Below, in pieces: positions 22,901 through 33,174 of a stretch of DNA of 64,000 nucleotides (the first letter of the stretch is position 1; each line of letters begins with the position of its first letter). The position numbers were made by a program, and so were the translations under genes. The notes under the pieces were generated by a model. The model worked only from the letters and a program-made list of their open reading frames with translations. It did no database searches and had not been told where the DNA came from. Origin of the DNA: Erigeron canadensis (taxonomy: Eukaryota > Streptophyta > Magnoliopsida > Asterales > Asteraceae); the NCBI RefSeq assembly GCF_010389155.1, contig NC_057768.1, positions 44,743,633 through 44,807,632 of the forward strand, written 5' to 3'.

Positions 22901-23026
22901 AATAAATTAAAAGGACACGCGTCAATCAAGGATTACGTAACATGTCGTTTCAAGAATATATTAATCATGTTTTAGTTTATTAGTAAATATGTATGTGTGT
23001 ATCGATCATGTATTTATTTGTTAGAA
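19957..23026. other. intergenic; AT-rich, possible SINE at 21831-21890
   Basis: The first few hundred bases should be YUCCA 3' UTR. Positions 21580-21740 are A-rich low complexity, which creates long but meaningless minus-strand Phe-rich frames. On the minus strand, GAGTGGTATGC at about 21865 and GGGTTTGAAGCCCC ending near 21831 look like A and B boxes of a tRNA-derived SINE. No gene is seen. Confidence 0.5.
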
Positions 23027-23312
23027 CTAGCACGGTACCCGCATAATGCGGCGGTGGTTGTGGCGACGACGGTGTGTTGGTGGGGGCAACTGTCAATGGT
23101 GGAGACGGCGTCGAGTGGTGTAGATAATTGATGTAAAAGGTTTATGGAGATATTTAAAGAGAAAGTTGTTTTATTTATTAAATAAATAGTATAAAGGTGT
23201 AGGTTAGGTGTATAGGGGAATTAAGATTAAGAAATAAGAGTATTTTAGGTATAAAAAAGTGTTGAATTTCTTAAAATATGAGAGATCAATATGTTTTATA
23301 AGGAGTTAAAGA
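23027..23312 (-). mobile_element. non-autonomous Helitron-like element
   Basis: The minus strand starts TC (preceded by A), TCTTTAACTCCTTATAAAAC, and ends in a perfect hairpin CCGCATTATGCGG, then GTACCGTG and CTAG followed by T. These are the Helitron signatures: 5' TC, 3' hairpin plus CTRR, insertion between A and T. 286 bp, no coding. Confidence 0.75.
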
Positions 23313-24662
23313 TTTCATATCCAATTAATTAATTGAACCTAGTGAATCGGATTTTATTTGAGATAAGATTTTCGATAATTGTTCATACATTTATACCTTT
23401 GGTTTTTGCAAATGTTATATCGTGTTTATATTTGAGTCCTTTTTGCAAGGCGTAAATATGTGACTTATTTTCTATATACAAATCTCAAAGGCTAGTGTTC
23501 GGCAGTTTACTGACGATATTATTTGAGGCTTGAGTTGAGTGTAAAAAGAAAGTGGTCATAAACTCATAAATGATGGGTTGAACCAAGACCATATAGAAGA
23601 CCCAATACGTACAATATACTATTTCTCTAATCCCAAATTGGCCCATTAGTGGTGTCTTAGTTTCAACTTTCAAGAGTGAAACTAAAAAATTGATAAATTC
23701 GGAGGCCTCGTAAATATGAAGGCCCTATGCGGCACCACTTATGCGCCTTCAAAAACGGCTGTATTTTCATGTATATTTATTCACGTCATTGATTGATGTA
23801 TCATGAATTCATACTGGGGTATGTACATGTATATATTTTATATCATTTAATCATTGGTGGTCCAAATTGGTAGTTAGAGCAGGAAGCTAGCTAGCTAACC
23901 GTTGAATAGTGATATTTGACAAAGAGCATTTCTATCTTAACTTTATGCCACCAATTTCTTTTTTTTTTTTACAAGCAACAGTAAACTCATAATATCACAA
24001 AATCGGAACTGTGTAAATAAACACTCCTCATACTTCGAGTTCTACACAACTACACAAGTCCGGAAGTCCCCAATGATTTTTTTTATTGGGCCTCATTGGC
24101 CCATCAAATTAATGATAACTTCTCTATCGCGTATTATGAATATTGGATGGTAAAGTCCTTGTTCTATCGACTAATTTTGAGTAATTTTATAACTTTTTGT
24201 TTAATATGCTATTGTATATTATATAAGTGAAGTGCTATATGGTCTCCTACACGATGCTCCATTGCTCCTTTTGTCATCGCCTCATCAGTGTTCGTCTATT
24301 GCAATATGCTACAATGCTAGATCAGTCGTGAAAAAGAGTCAAATATGTTCACATCTTTTTCTTCTTTTTTTAAACCAAGAAAAATATAACATTTAGTCAT
24401 ATTACTACATATACATATGACTATAAGAACTAAACATTTAGTCATATTACTTATTTATAAAATTCATCAAGGTAACCTAATAATCTTATTTCGTTGTCAA
24501 ATAGATATTGGAATAATAATAATAAGAAGAAAATAAAGTGTGCCACTATTCATTAATATCGGTACATCATTAGAAAAAGACTCATCCATGGTCAGGCCAA
24601 ATTCAATGTAATTAGTTATTGATCTATTCCATCGGTAAAATCATTAACCTATCCATAAATAA
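23313..24662. other. intergenic, no gene seen
   Basis: No supportable coding frame. A short motif AACATTTAGTCATATTAC is repeated at 24390 and 24433. Confidence 0.5.
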
Positions 24663-24956
24663 CAAGCATGGTACTTGCATAATGCGACGGCGGTGGTGGG
24701 GAAGGCGCTCTAGTGGTGTCGGTGATGAAACTATTGGTGGTGGTGGCGGTGTCAAGTGGTGTAGGTTGATGTAATTGTGATAGTAGAAATTTTTAGAAGA
24801 TAAGGGCTAAAAGTGATAATTGTTAAAATAAATGTTTAGAGTGTAAATTATAATTAACTATGGGCAAAACATAAAAAGTCAAAGGTAATTCTGGTAATTC
24901 AAAGATAGAATTACCTAAAATAAAAATAGGCAATTTCCTTTATAAGGGAGTAAAGA
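24663..24956 (-). mobile_element. non-autonomous Helitron-like element
   Basis: 294 bp. The minus strand starts A|TCTTTACTCCCTTATAAAGG and ends CCGTCGCATTATGCAAGTACCATG, then CTTG and T. The structure matches the element at 23027-23312, including the GGTGGTGGCGGTG-type block. The terminal CTTG instead of CTAG suggests decay or a family variant. Confidence 0.7.
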
Positions 24957-25020
24957 TAAACATATTCGTATTAACATTCCTTGAACCCTTGATTCCTTGA
25001 ATTAAACATTGATGTGCATT

Positions 25021-25944
25021 CACTGCAACCAATATGTCATTTGTCCACACTTACTTTAAAAGAATGTGAATAAATTTATAAATTTTTTCACATTTCAAAA
25101 TGTCACTACAAACAAAGTTGCATTTGCTCACGCTTTTAATGAGTGAACAAATTAAAAATTCTGTCACGCTTTTTTGTGTGTAAAAATATATAAAAACAAA
25201 ATTTTGTAGAAATTTCTCCACACTAAAAAGTGTATAGAACTAAAAGTTCACACTTTTTAGTGTGATCCTTCATAGTTATTTTGTAACAACTCATTTGTTA
25301 ACGGTAACAAAAAAGTTAGCGTGGACAAATGAGATATTACAAAATAATTATGAAAGTTCACGGTAAAAAGTGTGAACTTTTAGTTCTACACACTTTTTAG
25401 TGTGGAGAAATTTATACACACTTTCATTTCTATATATTTTTACACACAAAAGAACGTGACAAAATTTTTAATTTGTTCACACTCACTAAAAGTGTGAACA
25501 AATGCAATATTATTTTAGTGTGTATATAAATAACCCACATTTATAAGTGTGTAAGAATTTGAAATTTTTTAGATTTTTCACTCTTATATATGTGGGAAAA
25601 ATAAGTTCACACTTGAAAGCGTGTAAAGATATATTAGTTGTTCACATTTTCTAATGTGAAAAGTCAAATTGTAACACTATATTTTTTTTAAAAATTAGGT
25701 GTTACAAATTGATTTTCACACTTTAAGGTGTGGAAATATTTGACACTTCTTCACACATTTAACTGTGAACATCATGTTATACATTTATAAGTGTGTAGAA
25801 ATTATGATTTTTGAAAATTGTTCACATTTTTAAATATGAACTTTTTCTACACAACTTAAAATGTGAATAAATTAACATATTTCTACACACTTTATTAAAT
25901 GTGTGAAGAAATATGTGTTGACAAATTACATTTTTGTTGTAGTG
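25021..25944. mobile_element. outer CACTA (En/Spm-like) element, 924 bp including insert
   Basis: The left end is CACTGCAACCAATATGTCATT and the complement of the right end is CACTACAACAAAAATGTAATT. These are CACTA-type termini that match over about 30 bp. The 3-bp duplications ATT at 25018-25020 and 25945-25947 are as expected for the superfamily. The interior is packed with short motifs of the form CACACTTT...AGTGTG, like the subterminal transposase-binding repeats of En/Spm. It is non-coding and therefore non-autonomous. Another CACTA element is inserted at 25104-25520. Confidence 0.85.
25104..25520. mobile_element. inner CACTA-like foldback element nested in the outer one
   Basis: The left end is CACTACAAACAAAGTTGC and the complement of the right end is CACTAAAATAATATTGC. 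The two arms (about 25104-25295 and 25330-25520) are inverted copies over almost their whole length. The 3-bp duplications are TGT at 25101-25103 and 25521-25523. The arms themselves contain smaller palindromes such as TTCACACTTTTTAGTGTG, giving hairpins within a hairpin. Confidence 0.8.
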
Positions 25945-26164
25945 ATTTTTTTTACTTGAACGTGTTAACGTTGTAATATTTCTATTTCTAAAATACCCCA
26001 AATATTTCTAAATACACAATCCAGAAATTAAAACTTGAACTTCTAACCTAAATTAAACATACTGCATTATAAATAGAGGTCAAGATGTGTTCGTAAGAAA
26101 TACTATAAAATCAATGGAAAAAGAAAAAAGAAAATACACAAGTCATGAACACATGAGTTACTTG

Positions 26165-26400
26165 TCTTGTTTTCAGTGGTTAAACACAAACTTTACATGC
26201 TGGAGGTCTTGAGTTCGAGACATGAAAAAAACATTTTATGGAATTTTACAAATAAAGTCATCTAGTGAAGCATATTTGATTCCTGCAGAGGGGGTAGGGT
26301 TTTATCCCAATTAAATGTCGTGCCTTCGGGCGGTTTAGTTGGAGGTATTACTAGGTATTGAGGGTGAGGAGACTCTCTAGCGCGGACCCAGTTAAGACAA
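26165..26400 (+). repeat. tRNA-derived SINE candidate
   Basis: The A box-like CAGTGGTTAAAC and B box-like GAGTTCGAGAC are about 30 bp apart, followed by a body with GTGCCTTCGGGCGGTTTAG. Ends and tail are not defined. Confidence 0.5.
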
Positions 26401-26883
26401 CATAAGCTATTTAGATATTTTGTTACGAGTAAATGATCCACACCTTTTTTAAAAAATGAACTAAAAGATAATCGATCATATATAATGTATTTCTAGTTTT
26501 CTATATATTTTTGAGACAACGATATCAGAAGTCTATTATATAAGCGGTGATAAAGAGGTCAAATCCGCGTTAATATCTTGGTTTCCTGTACACACAGTGA
26601 AAGTCTTTAGCTAATAGCCCAATACTATCTGCCAACAGTGTAGCTGGGGGCATAGAATTAGAATGACTAGATTCTGCACTAAATTAACAGAATCTTGGTG
26701 TGAAAGTGCATGTGCAAAATTAATGGTGTTGGTGAATGCATCCTCCCAGGCCTGCATGTCTTCCCTTTTTCTTGCACATATATATATTTAGCTCCCTGCG
26801 GTTTTGTGGAGCGTGCATTTGTGTGACCATTCCTAAAAGCTGATCAAATCAATCATAGCATATTTATCTCTTTTATAAAAATT

Positions 26884-27097
26884 ATCTAAATTTTTTTTTT
26901 TAGAACAGCAAGGGTCGGATCACGGGTATCCGGACTGGATACCGTAGACTTACTCGATCCCCCACCCCACCCGGTAAAAGCTCCACGAAAGCTAGGACAG
27001 AATCCTGACGGGCAATCACAGGCCGAGAGTATCGAACCTGTGACCTCTTGGACAAAATTTCGGGTGTCCAACCACTGAGGTAATCAGTGAAGGACAA
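26884..27097 (-). repeat. tRNA-derived SINE candidate
   Basis: On the minus strand TACCTCAGTGGTTGG (A box) and ACAGGTTCGATAC (B box) are spaced as in a tRNA. A GC-rich body follows that runs toward 26890 and ends beside a T run on the + strand (an A run on the minus strand, so a likely tail). The two overlapping minus-strand frames here are therefore not genes. Confidence 0.6.
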
Positions 27098-27134
27098 AAA
27101 ATTATCTAAAAATGATAGAACTATTTCAATTGTA

Positions 27135-27370
27135 GATCCTTCGGCATTTGGTTGAGATGGTTAAGGAGTTGGCTTTGGTACAATCGACTAATGTTCAAGT
27201 CTTGTCATCATTATTTGTTCTTTGTCATAATGTTAAATGAAAGAAGACTGACGGGGCTTCAACCACATGTTTGATCCAAATGGTAACGTGGTTTTACCAC
27301 TAGCGGGCTTTTGGGGCGCAGGTGGATTGTCCTCAGAGGCATGAAGTTAAGTGGCAATTAAGAGTGTTAA
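27135..27370 (+). repeat. tRNA-derived SINE candidate
   Basis: GGTTGAGATGGTTAAGGAG and TGTTCAAGTC resemble A and B boxes. The body at 27250-27330 contains GTTTTACCACTAGCGGGC. This is the third such head within 1.3 kb. Confidence 0.45.
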
Positions 27371-29034
27371 CCATGCTACCTTATGTGTATATTCATAGAT
27401 CGATGATATGATATTGTTAATCTCCAAAATGAATCAAACAAAACAATTATTTGAGGAATAAGAGAGAAAGGCTAGTCTCACCCAACCTAAACCAACTTTC
27501 TCACATTATTATGATTGTCATATCTTCGTCACATCACCTCTTTCTTATTTTATATTCCAAAAATTATCACTACTAAGTATACTTTTTTGCTCACCTCTTT
27601 CTCATTAAAAAAAAAATAATAAAAAAAAAAATGAAAAAGAAGATGGTCCATCTCCATAACATCATTTCTATTTTCTCCTTATTTTCTCAATAGAAAATGG
27701 TAACCACTTTCTTAAAAATTGCCTTAAAAAAGTCATGCCAACACTATTAATTATTGAATAAACAATGAAAAAATGGTTGAGAAAAAAAGCGTTGGGAAAG
27801 GCCTTTATCTTCCTGTTATCATAGTTATACAATAATATTCACAAACAATAACTCGTTTGCATTCGGATGATATATTTATATTAAGGTAAATTACCATACA
27901 TACAAGGGACATCCACGAACCGAGAAGTATCCAGCCTCCTCCATCGATCTGCATAGTGCGTTGCTCGCGTGTGGAGCTACCAAGGGCGGGCGAGGGCCTA
28001 GCTTGGACCTAAAGAAGAAAGTCTACACGGGGTCCATTGTACCACTTATGGCATTAATTGTTCTTTCATTTTCAAAAACAATACACCACAATCTCTAAGA
28101 ACATGCATGCTTTTATGATATTATGCGATTTTGATATATGATTTTATGATTCTCTCTATATATAAAGTGAAAAAGTGTACTCTCCCTAGCCCTCTCTTAC
28201 AATGAAGTCTTCTTTTACCCTCTCATTTGACCCCATTAGCCCATGTGGTCATCGTAATGTTGAGATAGGCCACTGAGGTTTTGATAAAATAGTGGATGCA
28301 CTTGAGTTATCAGCATCGCTATATATATCCAGGTGTCTTGTATGGGCTATCTCTAATTCTCCATACTGGAGAGACCCCTCCCCTTGTATCTCGCTTTTGC
28401 TCTTTAATTTCCTATTGGCTTTCAACTTTAATATATACTCTTTGGCTAGCTGTTTCGAAGAACAATCAGCACCGGTGAACATATCATCAAGAAGTTATGA
28501 TTTAGAAGAAAAGTAAAAAAGAGCTAATGACTCTTACGTGATTTTTTTGATGATGTGTACATGTACCAAATAAAAGATCACAAAGATATTTATGTCGACT
28601 TTGCTCTCACCACAACTTATTAGGAATAATATTGAGGTTGTCAACTTATTGACTGTGACTTATATATTTAATTAATGTGCCGAGAGTTAAATTCTCTATT
28701 AAGCATTTAAGCTATACGAAGTTGTCAATTTTCGATCACTTATTATAACAAACACGGGCCTTAAATTTTGGTAAGTGTTTCATGAATTCATGGTTTGATT
28801 TCTCATTTCTCTATTAAGTCATCATTTATAGTTTAATTATTACCTAAACCCAAGCTTCTGGCAAAATTCTGTACCCATCGTTACTGATTTGGAATTAAGC
28901 CGATGTTTTATGTACACATGATGTAGATAATCTTCCTACCTTAATTCGTTAATGGGATGGATCCCTAAACTAATAAATGTATATGTATGTATTCCATATA
29001 CCTATCTATCGATGAACTCATCACATAAGTCTAA
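27371..29034. other. intergenic, no gene seen
   Basis: The only frame of any interest is on the minus strand at 28482-28249 (77 codons, Lys/Ser-rich). It shows no domain I recognise and no splice partners, so I do not call a gene. Confidence 0.5.
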
Positions 29035-29302
29035 GGGTGCGTTTAATTGTGGAAAAAACATCTCTTGCTTTCCATTTTTGTTTTACAACAAAATATTGAA
29101 AACAGAAAACGCGTTCAAATTATAGTTTTCAAAAATGTTTTTCATGAAAACAGAAAACACTGTTTTCCATTTTTTTTTATGGAAAATTATTATTATTTAA
29201 TTGTTTTCCACTTTTTATTTTTTTTAAAAAATAAAAAACTCCTTCATTTCTGAAAAATTGAAAATGAAAAACTAAAAACATTTTCCACAACTAAACACGT
29301 CT
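29035..29302. mobile_element. Tourist-like MITE (PIF/Harbinger type)
   Basis: 268 bp with termini GGGTGCGTTTAATTGTGG and, complemented, AGACGTGTTTAGTTGTGG. It is flanked by TAA on both sides (29032-29034 and 29303-29305), the TWA target typical of PIF/Harbinger. The interior is an A/T-rich foldback. Confidence 0.75.
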
Positions 29303-32275
29303 TAAATATTTCAAAAAGTGATCCGCTTTTCAAGAGTCTTGATAGGTGTTTTAAAGCATGGGGTATGGACATATAATGCTGACCCCGAACAATGACATGG
29401 CATAACATGGCAATCAGCGCCAACCACTTCCATCCCTCCCCCATCCGGCTCCGAGCACCCTTTCAGGGTCCTTTGTTTCTTCACCAATACCTGGCATCTT
29501 GCCTTCTTTTGTTCTCTAGTGAATATAGTACAAGAAAGAGACATGTATTATGTTTTTCTAAAACAAATAATAATAACAATAATAATAATAATAACAAATG
29601 ATGGAATTAAATTGAACCTTGGGGCTGGGGCCATAAATATTCATAAAAGCAGTGTTGTTAGTGTATATCCTTTCCTCTACTTGTTTAATGGTTGAATTGC
29701 CGGGGAAAAAAAGAAGAAGATGAAGGTTGGGGCTCTCTTTTCTTTTTGTTGTTGTAATGTTGGATAGAGATGTGTGCAAACGTGGGTGAAGGACACAATT
29801 GATTATTGAACCTTTACCTAAAATAAATACTCTATTTTTATTTATATTTATTAATACTAGTTAATCAATTCGGGTTCAACCCAGACCATAATTAAAAAGT
29901 GTAAAGCAAAAAAATATATATATAGAATTATGTATGTTGTCTAGGAGAGTTCTATGTATGTGTGGTTCAACCCTTTTGCTTATTTAGCTTGTTGGGAGGG
30001 GATTTAGGGGAGTTCTTGCACATACTGTTCGTAATTGTTGGATTCCTATTTGGTTGTATGGACATGGACATGTTTATTACATTTGTAGGTTGATGTTTAA
30101 TAGCTTTAAATGCCCTTTTTACTATGTATTGTCAATTTTACGTTAAAGTGTGTTATGTGGTGTCTGATATTCTTATTTAATTGTAATGTAATCAGATGAC
30201 TTGACCGACATGTATGGTTACTAAATTTCTTACACTGTCTATCTTTTGTTTCTTTTTGGCCGGAGATCATTTTGGAAGCAGCCTCTCTACCTTCGTGTAA
30301 GGGTAATGGTCTACATTCTAACTTCCCCAAACTTGGCTTTTGCCGGATTGGGTAATGTTGTTGTTATTGTATGTAATTTGTTGTCGATACATTCTAATTT
30401 TTGATATGAAAATAACAACATATTTGTAAAGATGAATATTAATATATAAAACCGATTATGTGATAAAAAGGTAAAATTAACTACCATAAATCAATGGTAT
30501 AAATAGAATTAAAATAAAGAGTTACAATACAATCGATCATTTTTCATATTAATAAGGCTACAAAAATAATATGTAAAAAAAATAGGGCCTCATATGAAAG
30601 AATAGTTTTTTGAAAATAAAGAAAATTTAATTATGACATCATAAATTTGTAGAATATAGCTTAAGGAGAAAATGTTAGCATGCCACATAGGAAAAATATT
30701 TCTAAAAACAATTTTGTTTTATTTAGATATAAGAGATACCGTTTGTTTTATTTATTTTATTAAAACTTATATAAAAAATAATTTATGTAAATATAAAGTT
30801 AATAAAACAATATAAAAGTGAGGTTCTGTGTTCTGGTTCATTTTGCACCTATAGTGTACGTATAGAGGTACGTTTTCTATTTGGCCCATAATCTACCACT
30901 AATTAAGATATCTCATTTACCCTTGCAGATTAAATCTCTCATCTCTATAGATAATGAGAGCTAGACTGCTAGAGTTTGGTACAAAAATGTTCTTCTCGGT
31001 TAAGATTCGGGTTTAGCATGCCAAGTTCTATTAATCGAGTTTTAGTTTATATAACTTATTTCTTTCCATGCCACTTTGTCTATAATAAACATCAATTCGT
31101 CCCTTTAAATGAATAAACTCTTCTTTCATTATTTTAACTCTCGGGTTTTTCTTCATAAACCACTTACGTAACCATTTTTATTTTCAATTCTTTCATGGTT
31201 TTTATAAACATAGAATGATCTCACACATGCAACAGGTAGTATTTTAATACACATATCATGTTACCCCGACACATGTATATACGCAAAGGTGTCAAAAATA
31301 TTCATACTTACATAACCCGACTTTACTTAACTTGAATGGTTTTGGGTCATATGAGTCACTTCATTCGGGTTTTGGCGGGTTGGGATTAACACGACCCAAA
31401 TATATGTATATATGGTTTGATATATACGTTAAACATGCAAACATTTGGGTGACCCGAAGTCCCGAACATTCCATTTATGTATGATTTGATATTTGTATAT
31501 GGACATAGCATTGGGCTTACAACTTTGATCCAATATTATAATCAAAATCTAGTAACCACTCATATGAGTCATATCAGATTGCTTTGTGGATGAAGGTTAA
31601 GTTTGACCAGTATTTTTGGAGTGTAGAAAAAATGAACTTGTTACTATATATCTTGCTTTGGTACTCGACCAAGAAACAAGAAAAAATATTTCGTTATACT
31701 ATTAATTAATTGATGACCATTATGATTTAAATGGGAATGAGTACTGACTGATGATGAGAAGAAATAAATAATAGATGCCATGGAAAACTTGTACCACGTC
31801 TATATGTGAGACTTCATTCTCCGAGTACTACTACTACATACTCGTATATAGTACTCTTCAATTCTACTCCATCAATTATATTTCAGTTTATATATATATA
31901 TTATGTCTTATTTGACATTAGTTAAACTTGTGTGTGCTTCATGATGTAAAATTGGAGATGGAATGTTGGTACAAATTGGAGATGGAATGTTGGTACATCT
32001 TACATAGATTAGTACCCACGGAGATCAATCTTCAAGTAATGACTAAGAAGATATAATTAAACTTACACTTGTATTCGTATCATTGGTCAATATATAAAGT
32101 TCCTAGTTATCATTGTTATATAGCTTTTGAAGACATAAGAATTTGAAGATGTAAAGCAAAAGAACTTTGCATATTTTGGGTTAAATGAGTGATTCAACAA
32201 GATCATCAAATGTGTTATATTGTCATTATTAGTGTTAAAACTTAGAAATGTCTCTCATAAAATGTGTTATCTATA
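29303..32275. other. intergenic; microsatellite and a 24-bp duplication
   Basis: An AAT-type microsatellite lies at 29565-29600. A 24-bp exact tandem duplication beginning AAATTGGAGATGG lies at 31949-31996. A GC-richer patch at 29380-29470 is not a recognisable gene. Confidence 0.5.
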
Positions 32276-32701
32276 TCTATATTATATTATAGAGTAAATT
32301 TTCCATGTCTAAATTTTAAGTTTCAATATTTATTTTCCTAAAATGACCTTTTATCTATTCAATATTTGCATAAAATAACTATAATATCATTTCTCTCTCC
32401 TTAAATATCAACCAATCATTTTTTTCTCCCCCCTCCATAAATCATTTATTCTTTCAATTCATTCAAAATCTTTTATCTCAAAAACCGTACATCGATAAAT
32501 TATAAAAATTATATGGGTGTTCTTAAAATTCCATGTTCTTTTATTAGAGATGTCATTCAATATACTTTCGACGAATTTTTAAATCCGAGGTCAGAACCCG
32601 TAGGGTTAAGGCATTTGGCTATCACACTCTATGATCTATCACACTTTATGACCTATCACCCCTAACATCTCACCGTCGCAACGCACGGATACAAACTCTC
32701 G
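32276..32701 (+). mobile_element. non-autonomous Helitron-like element
   Basis: It starts after A with TCTATATTATATTATAGAG and ends CACCGTCGCAACGCACGG, then ACAAACT, CTCG and T. The CCGT...ACGG stem sits about 10 bp before the end, as in Helitrons. 426 bp, non-coding. The terminus is CTCG, not CTAG. Confidence 0.65.
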
Positions 32702-33174
32702 TATATAAAGACACAGATTTTATGTCTAAGTGTTTAAATTCTGTGACTTAATATAATATTAATGATTAATGATGATATAGTTGGAATTATGTAATCTTTG
32801 AATCATCATAGAAGTTTACACTTAACACTTTGCAAAGTTTAAAAATGATTATAAATTTTACTAGCATCAAAATGTATATGTGTTTTAAACTTTTCATTTT
32901 CTCGATTTATACTTTTAGGACCAAATAAATGAAATCAAAATTAGTTGTTTTACCCTTATTATTACAAAGGATGGATACAGTTGTCAAAAATGCCAAACGG
33001 GCCTGAAAGATATCTTGTTCCCCAATCCATAAAATAAATAAAATAAAAAAGAAAACTGTAAAATAAAAAGGCATCTATTTCTATTTCTATATATCTACAA
33101 ATATATTAGTCGGTGAGAGAAAGCAAAACATTCATTTGGTGTGTGTGAGCAAATCGAAAAAAGTGTGTGAAAAA

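Noticed and set aside
25018..25523. Pairing the left end 25104 with the right end 25944 as one CACTA element
   Set aside because: The flanking triplets disagree (TGT versus ATT). Pairing 25021 with 25944 and 25104 with 25520 gives matching duplications for both.
26886..27097. Two minus-strand frames of 61 and 65 codons
   Set aside because: They coincide with a tRNA-derived SINE candidate with A and B boxes, so they are not protein genes.
28249..28516. Possible small gene (77 codons minus, 74 codons plus)
   Set aside because: Opposite-strand open frames over the same short stretch, no recognised domain, no splice signals; kept only as a note.
33136..33174. Upstream in-frame ATG for the zinc-protein gene
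   Set aside because: It would add 13 residues not typical of the family. The ATG at 33175 gives the conserved MVNFVL start.
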